Source: DASYKS01 sp035995205
GTDB lineage: Bacteria; Acidobacteriota; Thermoanaerobaculia; Multivoradales; UBA5704
Assembly: GCA_035995205.1 (NCBI GenBank)
Contig: DASYKS010000107.1
Span: 34,314 to 98,313, forward strand
DNA length: 64,000 nt
Direction: 5' to 3'
The notes under the pieces were generated by a model, which worked only from the letters and a program-made list of their open reading frames with translations, did not search any database and was not told the origin of the DNA. Shown here piece by piece: positions 1 to 8,717 of the stretch (positions within the stretch are counted from its first letter, which is position 1; the number at the start of each line of letters is the position of its first letter). The position numbers and the translations under genes were made by a program.

Positions 1-617
1 AGCCGCTTCGCCGCGCGGAGCGACTTCTCGTGAACCTGCCCCTCGGTCTTCCAGGCGAGGAACAGGGCACCGTGGTGGGCGAGAGCGACCAGCGCGAGCA
101 CGCCCGCGAGCGTCGTGTAGCCGTCGAGCACGCCGAACGGCGCCGTGATGCTGAAATCGGTCCAGAGCGGCAGCGCGAAATAGCCCGAGGCGTCGAGCGG
201 CACTCCGCGTAGCAGGTTGCCTAAGGCTGCCCCCAACAGCACCGGCGGCAGCGCGCTCGCCAGGCAGAAGATGGCATCCCAGAACCGCCGCCACATCGGG
301 TCCTCGACGTGCGAACGGAACTCGATCGCGATGCCGCGCAGGATCAGAGCCCAAAGCAGAAAGAAGACCGGCAGGTAGAGGCCGGAGAGACCCGAGCCGA
401 GCACCTTCGGGAAAGCGAGGAACAGGACACCGCCCGCAGCGAGCAGCCAGACCTCGTTGCCGTCCCAGAACGGGCCGATCGCGGCCAGCACCTCGCGGCG
501 CTCGCGGTCGGTTTTCGCCACCATCAGGTGGAGCGCGCCGGCGCCGAAATCGAAACCGTCGAGGATCACGTATCCGGCCAGCAGGACCGAGGCGAGGGCG
601 AACCAGAGCGCGTTCAT
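1..617 (-). CDS. cydB: Cytochrome bd ubiquinol oxidase subunit II (CydB), partial
   Basis: The frame reads off the left edge, so only the N-terminal ~205 residues are present. It starts at the ATG whose complement is 615-617. CydB is the membrane subunit that, with CydA, makes the quinol:O2 oxidoreductase of the inner membrane. The family signature GPFWDGNEVWL is visible near residues 49-59, preceded by the first helix ending in ILDGFDFGAGAL and followed by further hydrophobic helices. It lies 18 nt downstream of cydA on the same strand, the usual cydAB operon order. The call rests on the signature motif and the neighbour; only the missing C terminus is unknown. Confidence 0.95.
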   Translation of the reverse strand, partial: MNALWFALASVLLAGYVILDGFDFGAGALHLMVAKTDRERREVLAAIGPFWDGNEVWLLAAGGVLFLAFPKVLGSGLSGLYLPVFFLLWALILRGIAIEFRSHVEDPMWRRFWDAIFCLASALPPVLLGAALGNLLRGVPLDASGYFALPLWTDFSITAPFGVLDGYTTLAGVLALVALAHHGALFLAWKTEGQVHEKSLRAAKR

Positions 618-635
618 CGGAGTCTCCGGATGCCT

Positions 636-1985
636 CTAGAGGACGATCGGGGCTCCGGCCCGGTCGAGAGAGCGCGGCCCGTGCCCGACCTCGCGGGCGA
701 TCAGGAACAGGAACAGCAGCCCGAGGACAAAGTAGAGACCGGCAAAACCGATCAGCGTGAACAGCGCCGAGCCGCCGTGGACGGTGGGCGATGCGCCGTC
801 CGCCGTACGCAGAAGGTTGTAGACCAGCCAGGGCTGGCGTCCGAGCTCCACCGTCATCCAGCCCGCTGTGGTCGCGATGTACGGGAATGGAAACGCGAGC
901 ATCAGCATCCAGAGCAGCGGCCGGCTCGTCTCCAGCCTGCCCCTCGCGAGTTGCAATCCGGCGAGCGCGGCAAGCGCGATCAGTAGCGTGCCGAGCCCGA
1001 CCATGATGTGGAACGCGTAGTAGAGCAGCTCGACGTTCGTGGGCCGGAGGTCGGTGGGAAAGTCGCACAGTCCCTGGACGTTTTTCGAGAAATCGCCGTA
1101 GGCGATGTAGGAGAGCACGCCCGGAATCTCGATCGGATTATCGAGTCGGCACTCCGCCACGTTCGGCTGACCGATCATCGCGATCGGCGCCATGGGACCG
1201 CTCTTGAACCGGCCCTCCATCGCGGCGAGCGCCACCGGCTGCTTTTCCGCCACCAACTGGCCCTGGAGATGGCCGGTTGGCATCGCGACCAGCAGCGAGG
1301 CGAGCAATCCCGCGACCACCCCGGTACGAAGCGACACCCGCGCCGCGCCGGCGTGCTCGCCACGCAGCTGCCAATAGGCACCCACCGCCGCCATGACGAA
1401 CGAAGCGGTGACTACGGCGGCCATCATGGTGTGGGCGTATTGCGCGAGCGCCCAGGGGTTGCCCAGGTAGGCCGCGAGGTCGGCGATTTGCAGCGTACCG
1501 TCGGACGCGGTCGAATACCCCACCGGATTCTGCATGAACGCGTTGGTCGTGACGATGAAGTAGCCGGAGAGCCAGCTGCCCACGAACAGCGCAACCGCCG
1601 CCGCGAGATGGCGCTTCGGCCCCAGGCGCCGCTCGCCGAAGATCAGGAGCGCGAGGACGCTCGACTCCAAGAAGAACGCGAAGATCCCTTCCATCGCGAG
1701 CGTCTGGCCGATCACGCCTCCCGCGTAGTGCGAAAAGCGCGCCCAGTTGGTGCCGAACTGAAACTCCATCGGCACGCCGGTCGCCACTCCCATCGCGAAA
1801 TTGAGGCCGAAGACGCGAATCCAGAAACGTGCCGCCTCGGCCCAGTGCGCCTCGCCCGTGCGCAACGCCTGGACCTTCAACACCACGATCAGCAGCGCGA
1901 GCCCCATCGTGAGCTGCGGAAACAGGTAGTGATAGGCGATCGTGAAGCCGAATTGGACGCGATGCCAGAACAACGGGTCGCTCAT
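636..1985 (-). CDS. cydA: Cytochrome bd ubiquinol oxidase subunit I (CydA)
   Basis: This is the haem-bearing subunit of the bd-type quinol oxidase. The open frame extends to 2201, but the family N terminus (MSDPLFWHRVQFG, with the haem-ligand His region and then AYHYLFPQ) starts at the ATG at 1985, which has a GGAG 9 nt upstream; this gives 449 residues. At least eight hydrophobic helices, a short Q-loop and the late Met/Glu-rich region (GWMTVELGRQPW) are visible. In the Q-loop motif QPVALAAMEG the lysine that E. coli CydA has (K252) is alanine, while the glutamate is kept. The gene is divergent from the esterase-like gene at 2065, with ~79 nt between the two starts, so the promoters must share that gap. 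Confidence 0.95.
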   Translation of the reverse strand: MSDPLFWHRVQFGFTIAYHYLFPQLTMGLALLIVVLKVQALRTGEAHWAEAARFWIRVFGLNFAMGVATGVPMEFQFGTNWARFSHYAGGVIGQTLAMEGIFAFFLESSVLALLIFGERRLGPKRHLAAAVALFVGSWLSGYFIVTTNAFMQNPVGYSTASDGTLQIADLAAYLGNPWALAQYAHTMMAAVVTASFVMAAVGAYWQLRGEHAGAARVSLRTGVVAGLLASLLVAMPTGHLQGQLVAEKQPVALAAMEGRFKSGPMAPIAMIGQPNVAECRLDNPIEIPGVLSYIAYGDFSKNVQGLCDFPTDLRPTNVELLYYAFHIMVGLGTLLIALAALAGLQLARGRLETSRPLLWMLMLAFPFPYIATTAGWMTVELGRQPWLVYNLLRTADGASPTVHGGSALFTLIGFAGLYFVLGLLFLFLIAREVGHGPRSLDRAGAPIVL

Positions 1986-2064
1986 GCGCGGGATCTCCGG
2001 GGCGGAATCATAGGGGGATGAGCGGGGTTCCTCTACCTCTCCTCCCGTCATAGGCTGATCCCCT

Positions 2065-3528
2065 ATGCGCGCCCTCGCTTTCCCCCTCCGCGCCGTCCTT
2101 GCGGGCCTCGCCGTCCTTTCCGTCCTTTCGGCCCCGCTCGCCGCCGCTCCCACGATCGTCCAAATCCCTACCGGCGAGCTGGTCGCTTCGGTCCCCGCCA
2201 AGGCGTTTCCCGGCCAGTCGTACGCTCTCTATCTGCCCGCGAGCTACTCGCCCGACCGAGCCTATCCGGCGCTGTTCCTGTTCGACGCGAGGAGGGGCGG
2301 GGCGGCGGCCGCGAAGCGGTTCGTCCCGGCGGCCGAGGCCTACGGCTGGATCGTGGTCAGCTCGAACAACTCCGAAAGCGACGGTTCGATGGACGTCAAC
2401 CTCGCGGCAATGAAAGCGATGCACGAGGATGCCCTCGGCCGTTTCGCGATCGACCGCGGCAGGCTCTATGCCGGAGGCTTCTCGGGCGGAGCCCGCGCCG
2501 CCTGCCTGATGGCCATCGTCTACCCTGAAGAGGTCCGAGGGGTGATCGGCGCCGGGGGCGGCTTCCCGTTCGATCGGCTCCCTTCGAAGGCGACCTCGTT
2601 CGCGTTCTTCGCCTCGGCGGGCGACAAGGACTTCAACTGGTACGAGCTGCACGGCCTCGACGCAACGCTCGCCAGCCTCGGCCTCCCCCACCGGCTCGCG
2701 ACCTTCGACGGCGTCCATCAATGGCCGCCGGAAGCCGTCGCGACGCAGGCGATCGAGTGGTTCGAGCTGCGGCCGATGAAGGAGGGGCGGCGCGGGAAGG
2801 ACGCAGCTCTGCTGGCCCAGTGGCTCGGAGCGCGTGCGGACCGGGCGCGCACGCTCGAAGCCGACGGAACGGCGGCCGGACGGGCCGACGCCTACCTCGC
2901 CTGGAGCGAAGTCGCCGAGGATTTCGCCGGCCTCGCGGACACGACGGAGGCGGCGGCGCGCGCCAAAGCGCTCGGAGCCGAAGCGGGGGTTCGCGCGGAG
3001 CTGGCCGAGCGTACGGCGCGCGACCGGCGCGACCGCGACTCGATCGAGCGCGCACGGCTCACCCTCGCCGCGGTGCCGCCGGAGGAGGCGTCAGGAAGCC
3101 TCGGGCGGCTGCTCGTGGCACTCCGCGTCAAGGAGCTGCAGAAAAAAGCCGCCGGGACGGATCGGGCCGAAGCTCTGTCGGCCGAACGGCTGCTCGCCCA
3201 GCTTCAGGTGCAGACCGGGTTTTACCTGCCGCGCGCCCTGATGGAGAAGAAAGACTGGGCGCGCGCGGCACTCTTCCTGGAAATCGCGACGACCATCCGG
3301 CCGAAGAATTACGACGCCTGGTACACCCTCGCCCAGGCGCGCGCCCAGGGGGGAAATCACAAACGGGCGGTCGAGGCGCTCCTTCGAGCCGTCGAAGAAG
3401 GTTTCGACGACCGGCCGGCGGTCGAGGGCGATCCTCTGCTCGCCCCGTTGCGCGCAGAGCCGGGTTTTCGCGCCGCGATCGAGTCGGTCGGCAAGAGCCT
3501 GAAGCATTCAAGCGGCAGTTCCGGTTAA
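2065..3528 (+). CDS. Secreted alpha/beta-hydrolase (esterase-like) with C-terminal TPR-type helices
   Basis: The 487-residue protein has a signal peptide (residues 1-28, ending APLAAA) and an alpha/beta-hydrolase-type domain resembling PHB-depolymerase or feruloyl-esterase modules. The nucleophile elbow GGFSGG has Ser140, an acidic residue follows in AGDKD (187-189), and a catalytic-type His lies in DGVHQWPPE (218). Residues ~230-480 are Ala/Leu-rich helices ending in a TPR-like pair (DWARAALFLEIATTIRPKN; YDAWYTLAQAR). It probably acts in the periplasm, with the helices binding a partner. The substrate cannot be read from the sequence. The ATG at 2065 follows a TAGGCT hexamer by 8 nt with no Shine-Dalgarno sequence, so the transcript may be leaderless. 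Confidence 0.7.
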   Translation: MRALAFPLRAVLAGLAVLSVLSAPLAAAPTIVQIPTGELVASVPAKAFPGQSYALYLPASYSPDRAYPALFLFDARRGGAAAAKRFVPAAEAYGWIVVSSNNSESDGSMDVNLAAMKAMHEDALGRFAIDRGRLYAGGFSGGARAACLMAIVYPEEVRGVIGAGGGFPFDRLPSKATSFAFFASAGDKDFNWYELHGLDATLASLGLPHRLATFDGVHQWPPEAVATQAIEWFELRPMKEGRRGKDAALLAQWLGARADRARTLEADGTAAGRADAYLAWSEVAEDFAGLADTTEAAARAKALGAEAGVRAELAERTARDRRDRDSIERARLTLAAVPPEEASGSLGRLLVALRVKELQKKAAGTDRAEALSAERLLAQLQVQTGFYLPRALMEKKDWARAALFLEIATTIRPKNYDAWYTLAQARAQGGNHKRAVEALLRAVEEGFDDRPAVEGDPLLAPLRAEPGFRAAIESVGKSLKHSSGSSG

Positions 3529-3531
3529 AAT
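3526..3531 (+). promoter_or_regulatory. Putative -10 box TAAAAT before a 23-codon leader ORF
   Basis: TAAAAT lies 6 nt before an ATG at 3538, which opens a 23-codon frame that ends in TGA at 3607-3609. The next codon is the GTG start of the methyltransferase in the same frame. The spacing matches other possibly leaderless starts in this window. No good -35 hexamer is visible, so this is tentative. Confidence 0.3.
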
Positions 3532-3609
3532 CTCTGAATGTCGCCACCCGCCCGCTCTCCGCACCGACTTCCGCGCCCCCTGATGCCGCTGCCCGGCGCG
3601 AGATCCTGA

Positions 3610-4338
3610 GTGCGCGATACGACCTTCCGCCTCGATCACTACCTGGAGATCGAACCCGGCTATTACGACAAGGTCTATCGTCGCGGCCGCGGCATCCAGT
3701 GGTTCTGGCATCACTACCGTCTGCGGCGAGTCGAATCGACGCTGCCCGCGGACACCAAGAGCCTGCTCGATCTCGGCTGCGGCCCGGGCACGTTTCTCGG
3801 CACGCTTTCGCGCCCGGTGGAGCGGGCGCTCGGCATCGACCTCGCCGAGCCGCAGATCGCCTACGCGCGGGAGCACTACTCCCGGCCCGGCTTCGAGTTC
3901 CGCGTCGCCGACGTGCGCGACGCCGCGCTCGAAGGGGGATTCGACACGGCGGTGAGCATCGAGGTGATCGAGCACCTGCCGCCGGACGAGGTCCACGGCT
4001 TCTTGCGCGACGCCTTCGCCGTGCTTCGCCCCGGCGGGCATCTGATCCTCACCACCCCGAACGCCAAGAGCCTCTGGCCGCTGCTCGAGTGGCTGGTGAG
4101 CCTCGTCGGTCCGGTCGACTACCGGCAACAACACCTCGGACTGTTCGATCGAAAGGGCCTGGTCCGAGCGGTTGCCGCCGCGGGTTTCGAAGCCGTCCGC
4201 GCCGAGACCTTTTTCGTCGTGGCCCCGTTCGTCGCACCGCTTTCGCGCCGGCTCGCGGCCGGGTTGCTCGGCTTCGAGCGCCGCGTTCTGCCCGCCCTCG
4301 GCGCCGAGATCCTGCTCGTCGCGCGTCGTCCGGCATGA
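3610..4338 (+). CDS. Class I SAM-dependent methyltransferase (UbiG/Methyltransf_11 type)
   Basis: The 242-residue protein has the Rossmann SAM-binding motif LLDLGCGPGTF at residues ~52-62, the acidic motif II region (ALGIDLAEPQ) and the post-I motif VSIEVIEHLPPDE. These are typical of small-molecule O- or C-methyltransferases. A GTG start immediately follows the TGA of a short upstream frame. It ends 8 nt before the membrane glycosyltransferase at 4346, so the two are likely co-transcribed, which suggests a role in modifying a surface lipid or glycan (inference). The substrate is unknown. Confidence 0.8.
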   Translation: MRDTTFRLDHYLEIEPGYYDKVYRRGRGIQWFWHHYRLRRVESTLPADTKSLLDLGCGPGTFLGTLSRPVERALGIDLAEPQIAYAREHYSRPGFEFRVADVRDAALEGGFDTAVSIEVIEHLPPDEVHGFLRDAFAVLRPGGHLILTTPNAKSLWPLLEWLVSLVGPVDYRQQHLGLFDRKGLVRAVAAAGFEAVRAETFFVVAPFVAPLSRRLAAGLLGFERRVLPALGAEILLVARRPA

Positions 4339-4345
4339 GCGCGGC

Positions 4346-5944
4346 ATGAAGCGGCCGTCGTCGCTCTCCGGGGTGACCCTCGCGACCGCGGCATTGTTCT
4401 CCGGGCTCGCCGCGGGGGTCGCCCTGCGCTATGTCACGCTGTTCCCGGTCACCAAGTTCCAGGCCGACGCCGACTGCATCCAGACCGGCCTGTGCGCCCT
4501 GCGCATCCTGGCCGGGGACTTCCGGGTCTTTTACAACGGCGTGCGGATCGGCGCGATCGAGTCCTACCTTCACGCGCTCGCGTTCATGATCCTCGGCCCA
4601 ACGCGCCAGGCGATGGGCTATGCGCCGTGGATCGCCAGCTCCCTCGGAATGCTTTTCACCTGGCTGTTCGTCCGCCGCCTCGCGGGCGGGAAGGCCGCCG
4701 TCTGGGGTCTGTTCGCGATCGCGCTGCCCGCACCCGCGTTTCTCTATTGGACCGTGCAGCCGAACGGCTATTCGGTGACCTTGGCGCTGGCCGCGGCAAC
4801 GCTCTGGCTCGGAGCCTGGGTGGCGGACGAGCCCGAGCGGCGGGTCCTCTGGCTGGCATTCGGCCTCGTCGTCGGGCTCTCCTGGTGGGCCTCGCTGCAA
4901 ACCCTCAGCGTCTCGCTGCCCGTGATCGCCTGGCTCGTCCTCCGCAAGGCACCGTTCGGGCTCGCCACGGGGCGCGCCCGGCTCGCGCATTGCGCCCGGG
5001 TCGGCGCTCTTGCCGCCGCGGGTTTCCTCGTCGGCGCGGCGCCATGGATCGTCTACAACGTCCGCTATCCGTTCGCCTCGTTCACCGGCACCAACTCGGT
5101 CGCCCGCCCGACGCTCGGCCCCGCCGTGGTGGCCGACAACCTGCGGTTCCTGACCGCCGACAGCTTGCCCGAGCTGTTCGTCTCGACCGATCCGGAAGGG
5201 GGGCCGAACCCTCCCCGCCCGCTCGCCCGCGCGCTCCGATTCCCCGCCGCGGCGGTCTACTGCCTCGCGTTCGGTTGGTTCTTCTCCCGCGGCGATCGCG
5301 ACTCCCCCGCCGAACCCAAAAGGAGTCGTGCCCTCGCCCTGCTCCTGATCGGCGCCACGGTCGCGATCAACGTTTTTTCCACCGCCGGCAGCACCCGCGG
5401 CCTCAACGTTCGCTACGTGCTGCCGATCTATCTCCTCGCGCCTCTCGCCCTGGGTCTGTTCCTGGTCATGGTCGCCGAACGGAGGCGGCTCTGGGGACCG
5501 GCCCTGGCCGCGGCGCTCGTGGCTCTCCTGATCGCCTTCTCCGCCAGCGTCTACTTCTGGCCGACCACCGTAATGCGCCAGCGCCTGCACGCCGCGGCTT
5601 CCGGAGAGTGGCAGGTGCTCGCGCTGCTGCGGCGCCAGGGGGTCGACCTCGCGGTGGGCGAATATTGGCTGGTCTATCCGCTCAATTTCGCCTCGCGCGA
5701 GTGGATTCGCGCGGTTCCTTGCGACACCCGCGCCGACCTCTACGGCTATGGCGCGGCGCTGCGCCAGGTCCCGGAACGGTTCGCACTGATGGACTATTCG
5801 ACCGAGAAAGTGAAAGCCGAGGCGGCGCGCGCGGGTGTCACGGGCGAGATCACCTGGCTGCCACCGAGCTATGCGGTGCTGATCGGCGAATCTCCCGCCG
5901 CTTCGACGCCCGCCGCATTCCTCGATCGGCTCTGCGGCCGATAA
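4346..5944 (+). CDS. Polytopic membrane glycosyltransferase-like protein (GT-C/ArnT/PMT type)
   Basis: The 532-residue protein starts at ATG 4346; upstream in-frame codons fall in the preceding gene. It is hydrophobic through most of its length with ~10-12 predicted membrane helices. It has the GT-C layout of a first periplasmic loop with acidic residues (TKFQADADC), an early amphipathic region, and a C-terminal soluble tail with PXYXLAPLA-type segments (LPIYLLAPLALGL). Members transfer sugars from polyprenyl-phosphate donors outside the inner membrane. It follows the methyltransferase directly. Donor and acceptor are not predictable. Confidence 0.65.
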   Translation: MKRPSSLSGVTLATAALFSGLAAGVALRYVTLFPVTKFQADADCIQTGLCALRILAGDFRVFYNGVRIGAIESYLHALAFMILGPTRQAMGYAPWIASSLGMLFTWLFVRRLAGGKAAVWGLFAIALPAPAFLYWTVQPNGYSVTLALAAATLWLGAWVADEPERRVLWLAFGLVVGLSWWASLQTLSVSLPVIAWLVLRKAPFGLATGRARLAHCARVGALAAAGFLVGAAPWIVYNVRYPFASFTGTNSVARPTLGPAVVADNLRFLTADSLPELFVSTDPEGGPNPPRPLARALRFPAAAVYCLAFGWFFSRGDRDSPAEPKRSRALALLLIGATVAINVFSTAGSTRGLNVRYVLPIYLLAPLALGLFLVMVAERRRLWGPALAAALVALLIAFSASVYFWPTTVMRQRLHAAASGEWQVLALLRRQGVDLAVGEYWLVYPLNFASREWIRAVPCDTRADLYGYGAALRQVPERFALMDYSTEKVKAEAARAGVTGEITWLPPSYAVLIGESPAASTPAAFLDRLCGR

Positions 5945-6017
5945 GCGCGCGACGCCACCTGGTAGAATCACCCCGAATTTCAGGATCTCTTCCCCAGCCC
6001 CGCGAAAGGAGCCGTCC

Positions 6018-6413
6018 ATGTTCTGCCCGAGCTGCCGTACCGAGTACCGCGAGGGATTTGTCACCTGCACCGATTGCGGCATCGGGCTACTCCCCGAGCT
6101 TCCGCCGAACGACGAGGCGCCCGACTCCGAGCTCGACGTCGCGTTCGAGACAACCGACCCCAACGCGGTCGCCGCGGCCGAGGAGATGCTCACCGAAGCG
6201 GGCATTCCATTCGCGACCGACGGCGAGGACGGCAGCGACCTGTTCGCCTTCGCGCCGGGTTTCAACCCGATGGCGTCGACCCAGATCGAAGTGCCGGCCG
6301 AACGGGCCGATGAGGCGCGCAAGCTGCTGGAAGAAGGGCTCACCGCGGCACCGCTCGCCGAGGATGCGGACGTCGGCCCGGAAGCCGCCCCGGGGATTGA
6401 GAACGAGCCGTAA
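6018..6413 (+). CDS. Zinc-ribbon protein with DUF2007 (putative signal-transducing) domain
   Basis: The 131-residue protein starts with a zinc ribbon (CPSC at residues 3-6 and CTDC at ~19-22), followed by a ferredoxin-like DUF2007 domain (residues ~39-100, with the pattern of a ligand-sensing beta-alpha-beta unit and the segment TQIEVPAERADEARKLLEE). DUF2007 proteins are small cytosolic proteins of unknown role. A good Shine-Dalgarno (AAAGGAG) precedes ATG 6018. A TAGAAT hexamer at 5963-5968 could be its -10 element. The C terminus is acidic. Confidence 0.8.
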   Translation: MFCPSCRTEYREGFVTCTDCGIGLLPELPPNDEAPDSELDVAFETTDPNAVAAAEEMLTEAGIPFATDGEDGSDLFAFAPGFNPMASTQIEVPAERADEARKLLEEGLTAAPLAEDADVGPEAAPGIENEP

Positions 6414-6475
6414 GCCTGGCAGTGCCGCCAATGAGCTGAGGACGGAGGCGGGCGCCTCCCTTCCTCGGCTTCAGG

Positions 6476-6946
6476 TCATAACAGACCCGCTTGCTCCCGC
6501 AGGTGGTTGAAGTTGACGGCTGGAAGACCAAGCTCCAACCGACGATTGACCAAGACGGCATCGGTCGAGAGGAGGGTATCGCGAGCTCGACCGCCTTCGA
6601 GGAGGGTGCAGTCCGCCAGATCGAGCCACGCGAATTCCACGCGCGCTGCCGCCGCCCGCGACGGAACGTTTCGCTCTCGGATCCACTGGAGCAGCTCGAC
6701 AAACTTCGCCACGACCCGATTTCCGCTCGTTCCGCCAATCTTCTTGAGGAAGTAGGAGGTCTCGGTCGCTACGTGAGGCGTGATCGTGATGGAACGGAAT
6801 CGCGAGACGAAGCTCTCCAGTACGAGCAAAGACTCCGGCTCATATTGCTTCAAGTGCTGCGCAGAGCCGAGGAGGTCGGGATCGACGGACCCGACGACCA
6901 GTACCACGAACGGCCCTGTATCCAATAGGAGATTGTGACTACTCAC
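6476..6946 (-). CDS. PIN-domain ribonuclease-like protein (probable toxin)
   Basis: The 156-residue protein starts at a GTG (6946). It shows the acidic residues of a PIN active site: Asp in LLLDTGPFV (residue ~9), Glu in ATETSYF (~60), Asp in LSTDAVLV (~128), and a late Asn-rich strand. PIN domains cleave single-stranded RNA and are the toxins of VapBC-like modules. The upstream gene overlaps it by 8 nt, which argues for a coupled pair. The partner does not look like a classical VapB, so the toxin-antitoxin assignment is inference. Confidence 0.7.
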   Translation of the reverse strand: MSSHNLLLDTGPFVVLVVGSVDPDLLGSAQHLKQYEPESLLVLESFVSRFRSITITPHVATETSYFLKKIGGTSGNRVVAKFVELLQWIRERNVPSRAAAARVEFAWLDLADCTLLEGGRARDTLLSTDAVLVNRRLELGLPAVNFNHLREQAGLL

Positions 6947-7223
6947 GATTCCTTACGGCCAGGGTTTCGCCGTTGGAATCGTTGATGGTGACGACTTTCA
7001 TGTCGCGGAATCTTCTCCTGTTGCCCTCAATGAACTCCGTGATGGAAGGAAATCCGGACTCATCCACCCGATTCCACGGCCGCAGGAAACCGACGGTAAC
7101 GCCCCAGGTCTTCGTGTTGGGGTCGAATTCGATCTCTTCCAGACCGATGTTCTGCGCACCTTCCTCGGCGAACAGGTCCGCGATGTGCTGCTTGGCCAAG
7201 TTTGCCGCCTCTTTGACTTTCAT
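6939..7223 (-). CDS. Small conserved hypothetical protein paired with a PIN protein
   Basis: The 94-residue protein has an N-terminal helix (KVKEAANLAKQHIADLF) and a beta-rich middle (IGLEEIEFDPNTKTWGVTV, FLRPWNR). I do not recognise a named domain. It overlaps the PIN gene by 8 nt and lies upstream of it, the usual position of an antitoxin or regulator. It contains no obvious DNA-binding motif such as AbrB or RHH, so if it neutralises the PIN protein it probably does so by direct contact. Confidence 0.6.
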   Translation of the reverse strand: MKVKEAANLAKQHIADLFAEEGAQNIGLEEIEFDPNTKTWGVTVGFLRPWNRVDESGFPSITEFIEGNRRRFRDMKVVTINDSNGETLAVRNRE

Positions 7224-7388
7224 CGTGGCTCCATGCGCGGCGATTCGTGCCGTGGCGAAAGCATAAGCTACTCCACGCGCAACCGCCGAATCGACTTTCG
7301 AGGCCTAGGCGAGTCGTCGGCCCCCCCTGGCCGGATCGGCCGCCGTGCGCTAGCCTTGTCTCCGGTTTTTGGAGGAACCCCTCGGCCC

Positions 7389-8717
7389 ATGTCCGACGTC
7401 GCGCGCAAGATCTTCGTTCTCGATACCTCCGTCGTCCTCTACGATTTCACCGCCCTGCAGAACTTTCAGGAGCACGACGTCGCGTTGCCGATCGCCGTGC
7501 TCGAAGAGCTGGACAGCTTCAAGAAGGGCAATTCGGTCCTGAATCTACAGGCGCGCGAGTTCATCCGCGAGCTGGACCGACTCTCCGAGCACAACCTGCT
7601 GCAGGCTTGGATCCCGCTCAACGGCACCGCCAGCGGCCGGTTCCGCGTGATCACCGAAGAGGACGCCGAGGTCGACGCAGGCGCCGTGTTCGGCTCGCGC
7701 AAGGCCGACCACCGGATCTTGAACACGGTGCTCGCGCTGTCGAAGAGCGAGCTCGGCCGGCGGGTGATCCTGGTCAGCAAGGACATCAACCTGCGCCTGA
7801 AAGCCCGGGCGCTCAATCTCGAAGCCGAAGACTACGAGACGGTCCGGATCAAGGACCTTGCCCGCCTTTACACCGGCAAGGAGGAGGTCGAGGTCGGCGA
7901 CTCCGGCCTGATCGACCGGCTCTATCAGACCGATTCGCTCCCCGTGCGCGAGGTGCTCGCCAAGACCCCCGTCGCCCACCAGTATTTCATCCTCCGGTCG
8001 ACCTCGAACTCTGCCCTCGCGACGTATAACCCGAAGACCGACCGCCTGGAGCGGGTCCACAAGACACAGGCTTACGGCGTCTCGCCGCGGAACGCCGAGC
8101 AGACCTTCGCGCTTCACGCCGTTCTCAATCCCGACGTGCCGCTGGTAACGATCAGCGGCCCGGCCGGCACCGGCAAGACCCTGATCGCTCTGGCGGGCGC
8201 TCTCGAACAGCGGCGCCAGTTCCGCCAGATCTACGTCGCGCGGCCGGTCGTGCCGCTGTCCAATCGCGACCTCGGCTTCCTGCCCGGCGACATCAAGTCG
8301 AAGATCGATCCCTACATGCAGCCGCTGTGGGACAACCTGGGGATCATCAAGAACCAGTTCGGCGAGCGCGAGCGGGATTTCAAACGGGTGGACGAGTTGG
8401 TCGAGCAGGAGAAGCTCCACGTGGTACCGCTCGCCTACATCCGCGGGCGCAGCTTCTCGAACGTGATCTTCGTCGTCGACGAGGCGCAGAACCTGACCCC
8501 GCACGAGATCAAGACGATTATCACCCGCGCGGGCGAGAACACCAAGATCGTGCTCACCGGCGACATCTACCAGATCGACACGCCCTATCTCGACGCGCAC
8601 TCGAACGGCCTCTCCTACCTGATCGACCGGATCAAAGGCCAGGCGCTCTACGCCCACATCAATCTGGACAAAGGCGAGCGCTCGGAGCTGGCCAACCTGG
8701 CGAGCAAGATGCTGTAG
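7389..8717 (+). CDS. PhoH-family protein: PIN domain fused to PhoH ATPase
   Basis: The 442-residue protein has an N-terminal PIN domain (IFVLDTSVVLYD at residues 8-19; DHRIL and SKDINLR later) fused to a PhoH-type ATPase. Walker A is SGPAGTGKTL near residue 256 and Walker B is FVVDEAQN near 361. This PhoH2/YlaK-like architecture is proposed to couple RNA unwinding to cleavage. The start at ATG 7389 follows a GGAGGA 12 nt upstream; the longer upstream frame has no support. Its stop codon lies inside a palindromic repeat shared with the convergent LOG gene. Confidence 0.92.
   Translation: MSDVARKIFVLDTSVVLYDFTALQNFQEHDVALPIAVLEELDSFKKGNSVLNLQAREFIRELDRLSEHNLLQAWIPLNGTASGRFRVITEEDAEVDAGAVFGSRKADHRILNTVLALSKSELGRRVILVSKDINLRLKARALNLEAEDYETVRIKDLARLYTGKEEVEVGDSGLIDRLYQTDSLPVREVLAKTPVAHQYFILRSTSNSALATYNPKTDRLERVHKTQAYGVSPRNAEQTFALHAVLNPDVPLVTISGPAGTGKTLIALAGALEQRRQFRQIYVARPVVPLSNRDLGFLPGDIKSKIDPYMQPLWDNLGIIKNQFGERERDFKRVDELVEQEKLHVVPLAYIRGRSFSNVIFVVDEAQNLTPHEIKTIITRAGENTKIVLTGDIYQIDTPYLDAHSNGLSYLIDRIKGQALYAHINLDKGERSELANLASKML

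Noticed and set aside
4049..6343. 764-codon open frame antisense to the membrane glycosyltransferase and DUF2007 genes
   Set aside because: Low-complexity Arg/Gly/Glu composition, no domains, and both sense genes have clear families; a GC-rich shadow frame.
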